From Methylobacterium sp. Leaf108 (lineage in GTDB: Bacteria > Pseudomonadota > Alphaproteobacteria > Rhizobiales > Beijerinckiaceae), in contig NZ_LMND01000009.1 in the NCBI RefSeq assembly GCF_001423265.1, forward strand, positions 1-58,076: 58,076 bases of DNA, given 5' to 3'. Below, piece by piece: positions 36,363 to 44,777 of this stretch; positions within the stretch are counted from its first letter, which is position 1, and each line of letters begins with the position of its first letter. The notes beneath the pieces are model-generated. The model was not told the origin of the DNA. It saw only the letters and a program-made list of their open reading frames with translations, and made no database searches. The position numbers and the translations under genes were made by a program.

Positions 36363-37634
36363 GGGCTTGGCGCGTTTCCTCGCCGGTGCCGGCGGCGGCG
36401 GGGTGTCCTCGCCGGCCGAATCCGGATCGGTCGCGACGGGCGCCTGACGCGGCGTCGGCTTCGGCGCCGGCCGGAAACGCGGGCCCTCGTCGGGGTCCGT
36501 CACCGCCAGCAGGGGCGCCGGGCCGGGGTCCTTACTCGGCCGGCCCCGAGGCTTCCTCTCCGGCTCGGCCTTGGGATCGAAGGCGTGCGCGATCACCTTG
36601 CGCATCACGCCGGGCAAAGGTTCACCCTCCAGGTCCCGGCGCGGGGTGAAGCGCATGCCGGCGGGTGCCGCGCCGCCCAGGCCGACCCTGGCGACGAACA
36701 CCGTCAGTTCCAGCGGAAAATGCGTGAAGACGTGGCGGACGACACCCGGCAGGCGCTTCCAGCGGGCGTCCAGCGGCGCGTCGAGGAGCGCCCGGGCGAC
36801 GTCGTAATCCGGCTGCCATGAGCTGGTCGGTGGCTCCGCCATGGCGCCGAGCAGCCCCTCGGGGGGGCGGGTTCGCAAAAGCACCGCCTCGTCGCCGCTG
36901 CGGATCGCCACGAAGGCGGCGCCCCGGCGCGGCACGCCGGGCACCTTCTTGAGCTTGCGCGGAAACGTCTCCTGGGTGCCCAGCGACCTGGCGCGGCAGG
37001 GCGCCATCCACGGACACAGCGCGCAGGCCGGGTGCTTGGGCGTGCACAGGGTTGCGCCCAGGTCCATGACGGCCTGGGCGAAGTCGCCCGGACGGTCCGG
37101 AGGCACGAGCTCCTGCGTGAGGGTGCGGATCGCCGGGCGCGCGGCGGGAATCGGGGTCTCGATGGCGAAGAGCCGGGTCACCACCCGCTCGACGTTGCCG
37201 TCCACCGCCGCCTCCTGGCGCCCGAAGGCGATCGCCGCGATAGCCCCGGCCGTGTAGGCGCCGACCCCGGGAAGCCTGCGCAAGCCGTCGAGGGTGTCTG
37301 GAAAGGCGCCGGCCGCCGCAACAGTCTTGGCGCAGGCGTGCAGGTTGCGGGCGCGCGAGTAGTAGCCGAGCCCGGCCCAGGCCGACATCACCGCCTCCTC
37401 GGGCGCCTGCGCCAGCGCCGCCACGTCGGGAAACCGCGCCAGGAACGCCGCGAAATACGGCTTGACCGCCGCGATCGTCGTCTGCTGCAGCATCACTTCC
37501 GAGAGCCAGACCCGATAGGGGTCTGGCGACTCGCCGGGGAGCGCCCGCCAGGGCAGGACGCGGCGATGCCGGTCGTACCAGGTCAGGAGATCTGTGGCCT
37601 GGGGCCGGATGATCGACGCGTCGGACGCTGGCAT
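36345..37634 (-). CDS. mutY: A/G-specific adenine DNA glycosylase
   Basis: 429 aa. Removes adenine mispaired with 8-oxoguanine. The catalytic Glu lies in W-L-S-E-V-M-L-Q-Q-T (about 43-52), the helix-hairpin-helix L-P-G-V-G-A-Y-T-A-G at about 120-129, the catalytic Asp in A-V-D-G-N-V-E-R (about 143-150), and the 4Fe-4S ligands are C-x6-C-x2-C-x5-C at about 197-213. A MutT-like C-terminal domain follows. The last about 75 residues are a Pro/Lys/Arg-rich low-complexity tail not found in E. coli MutY. Confidence 0.96.
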   Translation of the reverse strand: MPASDASIIRPQATDLLTWYDRHRRVLPWRALPGESPDPYRVWLSEVMLQQTTIAAVKPYFAAFLARFPDVAALAQAPEEAVMSAWAGLGYYSRARNLHACAKTVAAAGAFPDTLDGLRRLPGVGAYTAGAIAAIAFGRQEAAVDGNVERVVTRLFAIETPIPAARPAIRTLTQELVPPDRPGDFAQAVMDLGATLCTPKHPACALCPWMAPCRARSLGTQETFPRKLKKVPGVPRRGAAFVAIRSGDEAVLLRTRPPEGLLGAMAEPPTSSWQPDYDVARALLDAPLDARWKRLPGVVRHVFTHFPLELTVFVARVGLGGAAPAGMRFTPRRDLEGEPLPGVMRKVIAHAFDPKAEPERKPRGRPSKDPGPAPLLAVTDPDEGPRFRPAPKPTPRQAPVATDPDSAGEDTPPPPAPARKRAKPKGRRP

Positions 37635-37785
37635 GCGGCACGGTCCTTACGCGCAAGCTCGCCGTGGGTCCAAGCCTCCGTCCGAATGCGGCCGAGGGGA
37701 GCCCGGCGCCTCGACCGGAGCGGACGCGCCGTGATAGCCACGCTCGATCGCCATGCTTGGCCACCGCCATCGAGAACAGGCCGTC

Positions 37786-38103
37786 ATGCTCACGACCCAG
37801 GACCTCCTCACGACCCAGGACCTCCTCACGACCCAGGACCTCATTCTCATCGAAGCGCGGGTCACCAACGAGGGGCCGAACGTCGGCCTCGCCTACGGCC
37901 TGTGGTTTGTCCTCGGCTTCCTGTCGGGGCACCGTTTCTACCTCGGCCGACCGATCTCGGCGATCTGCCAGATCGTGTTGTTCGTGGTGCTCATCGGGTT
38001 CGTCTGGCTCCTGGTGGACGCCTTCCTGATCCCCGGCATGGTCCGCGCCAAGCAGGCCGAGATCCGCGAGCGTCTCGTCGCCCAGGCCCTGGCCAGGCTG
38101 TGA
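37786..38103 (+). CDS. TM2-domain membrane protein with repeated N-terminus
   Basis: 105 aa from ATG 37786. The C-terminal part is a TM2 domain: two helices with G-L-W-F-V-L-G-F-L-S-G-H-R-F-Y-L-G-R (about 37-54) and a second helix F-V-V-L-I-G-F-V-W-L-L-V-D, then a basic tail. The N-terminus is L-T-T-Q-D-L three times over, from an exact 18-base triplicate. ATG 37753 would add 11 residues. Function of TM2 proteins in bacteria is unknown. Divergent from mutY. Confidence 0.82.
   Translation: MLTTQDLLTTQDLLTTQDLILIEARVTNEGPNVGLAYGLWFVLGFLSGHRFYLGRPISAICQIVLFVVLIGFVWLLVDAFLIPGMVRAKQAEIRERLVAQALARL
37789..37842 (+). repeat. three exact tandem 18-base repeats (LTTQDL x3)
   Basis: 37789-37806, 37807-37824 and 37825-37842 are identical and in frame with the TM2 gene. 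Exact identity, including third codon positions, points to a recent slippage expansion whose copy number may vary between strains. Confidence 0.93.
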
Positions 38104-38172
38104 TGCGCGGCGCCTCGGGCCGATCGGCCGTCGTGGGCGCCTGCGCCGGACACAAGATGCGGGGCTGAGGCG

Positions 38173-38658
38173 ATGGCACGGATCAAGCCGCTGGCGGAAC
38201 TGCTCGACTCCTGCGTCGGCAAGGCCTTTGCCGCGCAGGGCTTCGCCTCCACCGACATCATCGCGGCCTGGCCCGAGATCGTCGGCGAGCGCCTCGCCCG
38301 CTTCTGCCAGCCCTCCAGGATCGAATGGCCGCGGGGCAAGCGCGGCAACGAGAACGGCCGGCCCGACCCCGGCGCCCTGATCGTGCGCGTCGAAGGTGCG
38401 TTCGCCCTTGAACTACAGCACCTCGCCCCGGTGGTGATCCAGCGGGTCAACGCCCACTACGGCTGGGCCTGCATCGGCCGGATCGTGCTGCGGCAGGGCC
38501 GGATCGAACGCCCCGCCCGTCGCCAGCCCCCCACTCCCCTCGACCCCGCCCGCCGCGGCGAAGTGGCGCTCGCGGTCTCCCGGATCGAGGACGACGGCCT
38601 GCGCGACGCCCTCGACCGCCTCGGGATCGCCATCGTCTCGGACACGCCCCGACGTTGA
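38173..38658 (+). CDS. dciA: DciA-like (DUF721) protein, putative DnaB helicase loader factor
   Basis: 161 aa. The DUF721/DciA fold is seen in the first about 110 residues: L-A-E-L-L-D-S-C (7-14), A-W-P-E-I-V-G-E-R-L-A (about 31-41), I-V-R-V-E-G-A-F-A-L-E-L-Q-H (about 66-79) and V-I-Q-R-V-N-A-H-Y-G. DciA proteins help load replicative helicase in bacteria without DnaC. The location beside mutY and a DsbA-like gene is common in alphaproteobacteria. The gene symbol is by family only. Confidence 0.82.
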   Translation: MARIKPLAELLDSCVGKAFAAQGFASTDIIAAWPEIVGERLARFCQPSRIEWPRGKRGNENGRPDPGALIVRVEGAFALELQHLAPVVIQRVNAHYGWACIGRIVLRQGRIERPARRQPPTPLDPARRGEVALAVSRIEDDGLRDALDRLGIAIVSDTPRR

Positions 38659-38747
38659 AGCGACGCCCATGCCTTGTCAGGCGGGCGAGAGGATTCTACC
38701 GCAGGCACCGACAGTTCGCTCACGAGCACGCCAGCGGAGCCTGACCC

Positions 38748-39410
38748 ATGATCACCCGGCGCGACGCCCTCACCTTCACCGGCTTCGCCATCGGCGCCGC
38801 CGTCCTCCTGCCGCGCTTGTCCCTGGAGGCCCTGGCGCAGGAGTCCCCCGCGGCCAACCTTTCGACGCTGATGGAGCCCGGCCCGCTGGGCGACGTCTGG
38901 CTCGGTCCCAAGGACGCCAAGGTCACGATCATCGAGTACGCCTCGATGACTTGCTCGCACTGCGCGGCCTTTCACCGCCAGACCTGGCCGACCCTGAAGG
39001 AACGCTACATCGACACCGGCAAGGTCCGCTTCACCCTGCGTGAGTTCCCCCTGGATCCGCTGGCCACCGCCGCCTTCATGCTGGCGCGCTGCGAGGGCGA
39101 CGCGAAATACTACCCGATCACCGACCTCCTGTTCGACCAGCAGGCGAACTGGGCCTACGTCCAGAAGCCGCAATCGCCGGTGGACGCCATGGAGCAGATG
39201 CTGCGTCAGGCCGGCTACTCGAAGGAGAAGTTCGAGGCCTGCCTCAAGGACCAGAAGGTCTACAGCGCGGTGAACGCGGTCAAGCAGCGGGGAATGGACG
39301 TCTACAAGGTCGATTCGACGCCGACGTTCTTCATCAACGGCGAGCGCTACAAGGGCGAGATGTCGATCGAGGGAATGGAGAAGGTGATCAAGCCGATTCT
39401 CGGCGCCTGA
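38748..39410 (+). CDS. exported DsbA-family thiol:disulfide protein
   Basis: 220 aa. Signal peptide with twin Arg (T-R-R-D-A-L-T-F-T) and hydrophobic core to about residue 30, so possibly Tat-exported. The thioredoxin fold has active site C-S-H-C in M-T-C-S-H-C-A-A-F (about 68-74), the inserted helical domain, and cis-Pro loop S-T-P-T-F-F-I-N-G (about 187-195). It is like the ScsC/BdbD-type DsbA proteins of alphaproteobacteria. It would oxidise or isomerise disulfides in the periplasm. Precedes the atp operon. Confidence 0.93.
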   Translation: MITRRDALTFTGFAIGAAVLLPRLSLEALAQESPAANLSTLMEPGPLGDVWLGPKDAKVTIIEYASMTCSHCAAFHRQTWPTLKERYIDTGKVRFTLREFPLDPLATAAFMLARCEGDAKYYPITDLLFDQQANWAYVQKPQSPVDAMEQMLRQAGYSKEKFEACLKDQKVYSAVNAVKQRGMDVYKVDSTPTFFINGERYKGEMSIEGMEKVIKPILGA

Positions 39411-39605
39411 GGTTCGTCATCGGCCGTCGTGGCTCCGGTCCGTCGGGATCGGAGCGTTCGTCGGCCGGTTTCGACGTGCGGGCCTCGGTGGCTCCCTGCG
39501 CCCGGCGCATGGCCTTGCCGGCGACCTCGACCGATCTTCCGAAAACCTCGGAAAAACCGCGAATTCACGATCTGGGTCAACAACTTAGATCAACCGTACG
39601 GCGCC

Positions 39606-39634
39606 TTGACACCCAAGATAGGCGAAACTATGGT
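39606..39634 (+). promoter_or_regulatory. sigma-70-type promoter of the atpIBEG'F operon
   Basis: TTGACA (39606-39611), a 17-base spacer, TATGGT (39629-39634), then 63 bases to atpI. Both the -35 match and the spacing are ideal, in an unusually A+T-rich patch of this GC-rich window. Confidence 0.7.
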
Positions 39635-39697
39635 GCGCCGCGCTTCAGGGGGCCGTCAGGTCGGTTCCCCTCGCTCTCGCCAATGTGAGTTTTCGCC

Positions 39698-40057
39698 GTG
39701 AGCGGCAACGAACCTAGCGACGGGCGTAGGGCATCGCCGGATGAGGCACGGGACGGCGACCTCGCTGCGAGGCTCCGGCGGCTCGAAACGCGGATCGAGC
39801 GGACGCAGCGCGATGCTGGTTCCTCTCCATCGCAGCGTTCCGGTTCTTCCACCGGGCCTTCTCCCCTCGGTCAGGCGATGCGGCTCTCGACCGAGTTCAT
39901 GGCCGGTGTCCTGGCAGGAGGCATCCTGGGCTGGATGGCCGATCATTTCCTGGGGACGAAACCCTGGGGGCTGATCGTCCTGTTGATGCTGGGCTTCGCA
40001 ACCGGCGTCTACAACGTCATGCGTGCGTCGGGATCGCTCTCGAAGCCGCCGAGCTGA
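39698..40057 (+). CDS. atpI: ATP synthase protein I
   Basis: 119 aa. A polar N-terminal half (charged, possible coiled coil at about 23-45) is followed by two transmembrane helices (about 68-85 and 90-108) with the G-G-I-L-G-W-M-A-D-H-F-L-G-T turn and G-V-Y-N-V-M end seen in alphaproteobacterial AtpI. AtpI assists assembly of the c-ring or Mg2+ handling. Starts with GTG at 39698, first gene of the F0 operon. Confidence 0.93.
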   Translation: MSGNEPSDGRRASPDEARDGDLAARLRRLETRIERTQRDAGSSPSQRSGSSTGPSPLGQAMRLSTEFMAGVLAGGILGWMADHFLGTKPWGLIVLLMLGFATGVYNVMRASGSLSKPPS

Positions 40058-40167
40058 AGGCCGGGCTTCCCGATGGGAGCCGGGCGGACCACCGCCGCCC
40101 GCGATGGCGGCACATGAGAATGGCTAAGGCGCGCGTCGCGCCGGGTTTCAGAAGGACGGGAGCGGCA

Positions 40168-40923
40168 ATGGCCGTAAAGATGGATCCGATCCACCAGTTC
40201 GAACTGAAGCCATTGGTTTCCTTCGGCCATATCGGGAACCAGGAGATCGCGTTCACGCAATCGTCCCTCTACATGTTCGCCGCCGTCGGCATCATCGCGT
40301 TGCTCACGATCGTCGCGACCGCGCAGCGGTCCGTGGTCCCGGGACGGATGCAGTCGGTCGCCGAGATCTTCTACGACTTCATCGGCTCGACCTTGCGCCA
40401 GTCGGCCGGCCACGGCAGCGAGCGGTTCATGCCGCTGATCTTCTCGCTGTTCATGTTCGTCCTCGTCCTGAACATGCTCGGCATGATCCCCTACGCCTTC
40501 GCGGTGACGAGCCACATCATCGTCACCTTCGCGCTGGCCCTGCTGGTGATCGGCACCGTCATCGTCTACGGGTTCATGGCGCATGGCACCGGCTTCCTGA
40601 AGGTGTTCGTGCCGTCAGGCGTGCCCGGCTGGCTGATGCCGATGATCGTCGCCATCGAGATCGTGTCGTTCATCTCGCGGCCGATCAGCCTCGCCGTCCG
40701 TCTGTTCGCCAACGTGCTCGCCGGGCACATCGCGCTCAAGATCTTCGCGGGCTTCGTGCCGGCGCTGCTGGCGGCCGGCGCCTGGGGCATCATTTCGCCC
40801 CTGCCGCTCGCTTTGAGCATCGCGGTCACCGCCCTCGAGTTCCTCGTCGCCGGTCTGCAGGCCTACGTCTTCGCGACGCTGGCCTCGATCTACCTGAGCG
40901 ACGCCCTGCATCCCGGCCACTGA
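40168..40923 (+). CDS. atpB: ATP synthase F0 subunit a
   Basis: 251 aa, five to six helices. It begins [15 protein letters not shown], the alphaproteobacterial start. The conserved Arg and Asn of the proton path lie in [13 protein letters not shown] (about 170-182), followed by G-H-I-A-L-K, and the last helix ends in [19 protein letters not shown] lies close before ATG 40168, which supports it over the in-frame ATG at 40114. Confidence 0.97.
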   Translation: MAVKMDPIHQFELKPLVSFGHIGNQEIAFTQSSLYMFAAVGIIALLTIVATAQRSVVPGRMQSVAEIFYDFIGSTLRQSAGHGSERFMPLIFSLFMFVLVLNMLGMIPYAFAVTSHIIVTFALALLVIGTVIVYGFMAHGTGFLKVFVPSGVPGWLMPMIVAIEIVSFISRPISLAVRLFANVLAGHIALKIFAGFVPALLAAGAWGIISPLPLALSIAVTALEFLVAGLQAYVFATLASIYLSDALHPGH

Positions 40924-41018
40924 GGCGCGGCCCGGATACCCCTTTCGTCCCCGGCCCGCGGTCGCAGGCCGGATTTCTCTCCACGCAACGCACGCAAGCG
41001 ACCCTTAGGAGCACTTTG

Positions 41019-41246
41019 ATGGATCCCTTAGCCGCCAAGTACATCGGCGCCGGCCTGGCCTGTCTCGGCATGGCGGGTGCCGCCATCGGCCTCGGCAATC
41101 TCTTCGGCCAGTTCTACGCCGGCGCCCTGCGCAACCCCTCGGCCGCCGACGGCCAGCGCGGCAACCTGCTCCTCGGGTTCGCCCTGACGGAAGCGCTCGG
41201 CATCTTCTCGCTGCTCGTGGCGCTGCTGCTGCTGTTCGCGGTCTGA
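41019..41246 (+). CDS. atpE: ATP synthase F0 subunit c
   Basis: 75 aa hairpin of two helices. The polar loop is A-L-R-N-P-S-A (36-42), and the proton-carrying Glu is E58 in [10 protein letters not shown]. Gly-rich first helix as in other c subunits. AGGAG lies nine bases before ATG 41019; an in-frame TTG directly before it is not needed. Confidence 0.97.
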   Translation: MDPLAAKYIGAGLACLGMAGAAIGLGNLFGQFYAGALRNPSAADGQRGNLLLGFALTEALGIFSLLVALLLLFAV

Positions 41247-41386
41247 TCCAGGCCAGCGACCCTCTCACGGCCGGGTGGAGCGACCTTCGGGTCACCTTCC
41301 CCGGCCGTCTCCACGCCTTTCTCGACAGACGACACGTCTCCCGACAGACGACACCTCGCGCTCGCGACGTTTAAGCGAAGGACGAC

Positions 41387-41950
41387 ATGGCTCAGCCGGC
41401 CCCCTCGACCGACACCCACCAGGCCACCGTCGTGGTGCCCGCGTCCGAGCATGGCGGCGGCTTTCCGCCGTTCGAGAGCCATACCTTCCTCTCGCAGCTC
41501 ATCTGGCTCGCCCTCGCCTTCGGGCTTCTCTACTACCTGATGGACAAGGTCGCGCTGCCCCGGATCCAGGGCATCCTGCACGACCGCGCCACCCGTCTTT
41601 CCAAGGATCTCGACGAGGCCCACCGCATGAAGACGGAGGCCGAGGCCGCCGGCGCGGCCTACGAGAAATCCCTGCAGGATGCGCAGGCCAAGGCCCGCGC
41701 CATCGCCCAGGAGACCCGCACCGCCCTCGCCCAGGAGACCGATGCCAAGCGCAAGGCCCTCGAAGGCGAGTTGAACGAGCGGCTCGCGGCCTCCGAAGCC
41801 ACCATCAAGGCCCGCACCACCGAGGCCATGGGCAGCGTGCGCGGCATCGCCAGCGAGACCGCTGCGGCCATCGTCGAGCGCCTGACCGGTCAGACGCCCG
41901 ACCAGGCCGCCCTGGACCGCGCCCTCGACAGGGCCGCCGGCGCCCACTGA
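41387..41950 (+). CDS. atpG: ATP synthase F0 subunit b'
   Basis: 187 aa. One N-terminal helix (about 35-52, L-I-W-L-A-L-A-F-G-L-L-Y-Y-L-M) is preceded by a polar extension, then a long coiled coil rich in Ala/Glu/Lys. The F-P-P-F-E-S-H-T-F-L-S-Q start is typical for the b' paralogue of alphaproteobacteria. Forms the peripheral stalk with the b subunit encoded next. The gene is often written atpG' or atpF2; not the F1 gamma subunit. Confidence 0.94.
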   Translation: MAQPAPSTDTHQATVVVPASEHGGGFPPFESHTFLSQLIWLALAFGLLYYLMDKVALPRIQGILHDRATRLSKDLDEAHRMKTEAEAAGAAYEKSLQDAQAKARAIAQETRTALAQETDAKRKALEGELNERLAASEATIKARTTEAMGSVRGIASETAAAIVERLTGQTPDQAALDRALDRAAGAH

Positions 41951-42028
41951 CCCGAACGGGTCGGCCTTACAACGGACAATCGCGTCCGCGCCCGTGGCGC
42001 CGGATGCCGGGAAATTGGGACGACACGC

Positions 42029-42517
42029 ATGTTGATGGAAGCGGAATTCTGGGTTGCGGCCGCCTTCGTGCTGTTCATGGTCGTGGTCTGGAAGGTCGGC
42101 GGCTTCGACCAGCTGACCAAGGGCCTCGACGGTCGTGCCAAGCGCGTCCGGGCCGAGCTCGACGAAGCCCGCCGCCTGCGTGAGGAGGCCGCCGGCGTGC
42201 TCGCCGACTACAAGCGCCGCCGCTCCGAGGCCGAGCGCGAGGCGGAGGCCATCGTTGCCGGCGCCAAGGCGGAAGCCGAGCGCATCGCCGCCGAGAGCCA
42301 CGAGCGCCTGAACGATTTCATCGCCCGGCGCACCAAGTCCGCCGAATCCAAGATCGCCCAGGCCGAGGCTCAGGCCACCGCCCAGGTCCGTGCCGCGGCC
42401 GCCGACACGGCCGTGCGGGTCTCCGAGGTGATCCTCAAGGAGCAGATGCAGGGCGACGTCGCCCAGGATCTGGTGCGCCTCAGTCTCGGGGAGGTCCGCA
42501 ACCGCCTTCGCGCCTGA
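42029..42517 (+). CDS. atpF: ATP synthase F0 subunit b
   Basis: 162 aa. One transmembrane helix (about 5-25, [11 protein letters not shown]) is followed by a right-handed coiled-coil stalk. [19 protein letters not shown] is the conserved start of the stalk. Last gene of the F0 operon; the F1 genes are not in the window. A palindromic mosaic and a T-run terminator follow. Confidence 0.96.
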   Translation: MLMEAEFWVAAAFVLFMVVVWKVGGFDQLTKGLDGRAKRVRAELDEARRLREEAAGVLADYKRRRSEAEREAEAIVAGAKAEAERIAAESHERLNDFIARRTKSAESKIAQAEAQATAQVRAAAADTAVRVSEVILKEQMQGDVAQDLVRLSLGEVRNRLRA

Positions 42518-42527
42518 TCGGGCGACG

Positions 42528-42570
42528 GGTGATACGGTTTCCGCTTCAATGAAGCGTGAACCGTATCACC
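42528..42570. repeat. 43-base near-perfect palindrome after atpF
   Basis: Outer arms GGTGATACGGTT (42528-42539) and AACCGTATCACC (42559-42570) are exact complements. Inner arms CGCTTCA (42542-42548) and TGAAGCG (42550-42556) pair around a single A. Only two bases on each side fail to pair. Looks like a REP-type intergenic element. Confidence 0.8.
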
Positions 42571-42597
42571 GAGCCCGCGCGGCGCTTGAGCGGAGCC

Positions 42598-42631
42598 CAT
42601 TTCCGCATCACGAAGTGATCAACCGGAAATG
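42598..42631. repeat. second palindrome of the atpF 3' mosaic
   Basis: CATTTCCG (42598-42605) and CGGAAATG (42624-42631) pair, with an inner ATCAC/GTGAT stem. Together with the preceding palindrome it resembles a composite of inverted repeats. Confidence 0.7.
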
Positions 42632-42644
42632 ATATGATTGATCG

Positions 42645-42669
42645 AAAGCCGCCTCCGGGCGGCTTTTTT
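42645..42669 (+). terminator. Rho-independent terminator of the atp F0 operon
   Basis: AAAGCCGCC (42645-42653), loop TCCG, GGCGGCTTT (42658-42666), with the T-run extending to 42669. The clearest intrinsic terminator in the window. Confidence 0.92.
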
Positions 42670-42700
42670 CGTTCGGGGGGCGGATGGAGAAAAAAGACGA

Positions 42701-43342
42701 TCACCCCGAGAAGGCGATGGCCCTGGCGAACGCCGCCCCGAAACCGGCCAACGGCACGGCGATCACGGTCGGCTCCTTGGCGTCCTGCTTCATCCCGCTG
42801 ACGCTGAGCGTCTTGGCCGTCTTCATGGTGTCGGTGGCGAGCGTCGGCAGGCTGATCGGCACGAGGCAGCCGTCGAGCGTGCAGAGGGCGTAGGGGGCGC
42901 CCTTGCCGAGTACGGTTTCGTCGAGCTTGAAGCCGATGCCCGGCTCGATCGCATAGCCGAACGGCATCAGGATGGTGCCCTCGGCGCGGCCCTCCACCGG
43001 CGGCTTCAGTTCGATGACGAATTCGCGCTTGCCGGTGCGGGCGTTGCCCTGGGCCTGGGTCACGAGGCAGGTGGGCTTTCCCTCGGGACGGGCGCAGGTC
43101 ATCGTCCAGTCGCCGTAGCTTTCGCTGATCGCGCTGGCCCCTTCCGGCCAGACGGATTTAACGGACGCGGGCTTTTCGGGCGCCGCAGCCTTCGGCGGTG
43201 GTTTGCGCGGACGCGGCTTGGGGGCGGCCGCGGTAGGTGCCTCGGGCGCCTCCTGGATCTCCTGCGCGAGGGCGCCGGGTACCATCCAGACGGCAAGGAT
43301 GACCGATACGAGGCCGTGGGCGAGGCAGCGAGACGACGTCAT
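42701..43342 (-). CDS. invasion-associated locus B (IalB) family exported protein
   Basis: 213 aa. A signal peptide covers about 1-26 (cut after A-L-A). A Pro/Lys/Ala-rich linker (about 28-60) follows, then the IalB domain: Y-G-D-W-T-M-T-C (about 75-82), P-T-C-L-V-T-Q, two further Cys in A-L-C-T-L-D-G-C-L-V-P and the M-K-x-A-K-T-L-S-V-S-G end. The family is periplasmic in alphaproteobacteria; function outside Bartonella is unclear. It converges with the atp operon. Confidence 0.9.
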   Translation of the reverse strand: MTSSRCLAHGLVSVILAVWMVPGALAQEIQEAPEAPTAAAPKPRPRKPPPKAAAPEKPASVKSVWPEGASAISESYGDWTMTCARPEGKPTCLVTQAQGNARTGKREFVIELKPPVEGRAEGTILMPFGYAIEPGIGFKLDETVLGKGAPYALCTLDGCLVPISLPTLATDTMKTAKTLSVSGMKQDAKEPTVIAVPLAGFGAAFARAIAFSG

Positions 43343-43545
43343 GGAATCCTTGATCCGAAGGCGGGACGAGGCGGCCATATCGATCGTCGGACCGGCCTTG
43401 CGAGCGAGGGCGGCGCCTGCGCCGGTCCCGGGTGGCGGCGTCGATCCGGTGCCGGCCGTACAACGAAAATCCTCGCCCGCTCTAGCCGGGCGACCCGACC
43501 TTCGCAACACAGGCCCCACGGCGGTGGCCGCAAGCGCGACCAGGC

Positions 43546-43803
43546 TTAGTGGACGGCGCAGCCCCTGGTCAGCGAGGAGGCCCACGCCACCCGCGCGGTG
43601 TAGAAGATCTGGCCACACTCGCTGATGATGTCGATGCTCCAGCCGGCGGTGACGTCGCGATAGGCGTCCGAGCAACGCCGGCAGGCCAGGGCGAGGCGAT
43701 CCGCGATGGTCACGGCCACGGCGAGATCCGTCGTTTCGAGGGCGTTGCCGTCGCACCAGATGGTGGTGTCCGGCGAACGAATCCGCAGGTGGAAGACCGA
43801 CAC
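43546..43803 (-). CDS. small DUF6894-like protein
   Basis: 85 aa from GTG 43803 (a longer version from GTG 43887 would be 113 aa; the added part has no homology look). The pattern F-H-L-R-I, D-T-T-I-W-C-D-G, L-A-V-A-V-T-I-A-D-R-L-A and W-S-I-D-I-I-S-E-C-G-Q-I-F-Y resembles the small DUF6894 proteins that are numerous in Methylobacterium: beta strands, one helix, then two strands around W-x-I-x-V-x-D/E-x-x-G. Function unknown. Placed between ialB-like and motE genes. Confidence 0.55.
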   Translation of the reverse strand: MSVFHLRIRSPDTTIWCDGNALETTDLAVAVTIADRLALACRRCSDAYRDVTAGWSIDIISECGQIFYTARVAWASSLTRGCAVH

Positions 43804-43970
43804 GCCGACGCCCCCGTCCGCCCGCGGCCGAGTACCGCGGTCGGTCGAATAAGCGCCCTTCGGCGGCGGATCGCAAGCCGGCAGCACGGCGGCCGGCTAC
43901 GCAGGCGACGGTCGGGTTCCCGCAGGACGCATCCTTGTTGTCTTCGCGCAACAGTTCGAGCCGGAAGGCT

Positions 43971-44777
43971 CTACCGGGCGGGCGGTTCGATCGCCTGGAG
44001 TTCGTTGGCCGGCAGGCCCGCCGCGGGCTGGGCGACGGCTGCGGGCCGTTCGCCGCGCGCGCGCGCCGACAGGGCGACGGTGAGTTTCTCGGCCGGTTCG
44101 GACTGCATCAGCGCCAGCACCTCGGCCATCTTGCGCGGGTTCATAGCGACGACGATCGGGACGAGGACGTCGAGGCCGAGCCGGTCGAACACCCGCGCCG
44201 CATCCTTGGGCTTCATGGTCTCGTACATCGTCACGATGTTCTTCAAGGCGGCGCGCTCGGCCTCGGCCCGCTGGGCCGGTCCGCCCTCCCCCGTCTCCTC
44301 GCGGCGCTGGAGCACGGGGACGCTGTCCTCGAGCTTCTTCTCGACGCCGCCGAGCATCTGCTCGCGCAGGTCGAGGGATTCGCTGCGCTGCTTGAGGGCG
44401 TCGCGGCGGGTCCCCAGACGCTCGAGGATGGCGCGCTCGCTCGCCGGGATCGCCTCGGGCGGCGGCGACGAGGGTGCCTTGCCCGGCGGCTCCTGCTTGA
44501 CCTCGAGGATGGCGGGCGGCTCCTCCTTGGGCGTCACCGAACCGGTGGTGGTCGGGTCGATGGGTTCGTAGCCGGTGCGGGCCTTGGCGAGGACGCGGGC
44601 GAAATCCGGTAGCGGCGTCCCGGCCGGCGGCGGCCCCGGCGGGGGCGCATCCTCGACGGCGATGGCCGACAGCTTCAGGACGAGTAGCCCGGCGGCGGCG
44701 AGGGTCACCGCGTCGATGAGCCGGAGCCGGAAGGGGCGCGGCGGCTTGAGCGCCGACAGGCGGACCGGCGAGGTCAT
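43971..44777 (-). CDS. motE: MotE-like flagellar protein (MgtE N-domain type)
   Basis: 268 aa. One N-terminal transmembrane helix (about 20-41), a Pro-rich periplasmic stretch, a coiled coil (about 110-175), then an MgtE-N-like C-terminal domain: Y-E-T-M-K-P-K-D-A-A-R-V-F-D-R-L (about 189-204) and M-N-P-R-K-M-A-E-V-L-A-L-M. In Rhizobium MotE is a chaperone for the MotB-linked protein MotC; by analogy this protein helps assemble the motor. Starts in an ATGA overlap with the DUF6468 gene, last in the fliL-fliM operon. Confidence 0.85.
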   Translation of the reverse strand: MTSPVRLSALKPPRPFRLRLIDAVTLAAAGLLVLKLSAIAVEDAPPPGPPPAGTPLPDFARVLAKARTGYEPIDPTTTGSVTPKEEPPAILEVKQEPPGKAPSSPPPEAIPASERAILERLGTRRDALKQRSESLDLREQMLGGVEKKLEDSVPVLQRREETGEGGPAQRAEAERAALKNIVTMYETMKPKDAARVFDRLGLDVLVPIVVAMNPRKMAEVLALMQSEPAEKLTVALSARARGERPAAVAQPAAGLPANELQAIEPPAR

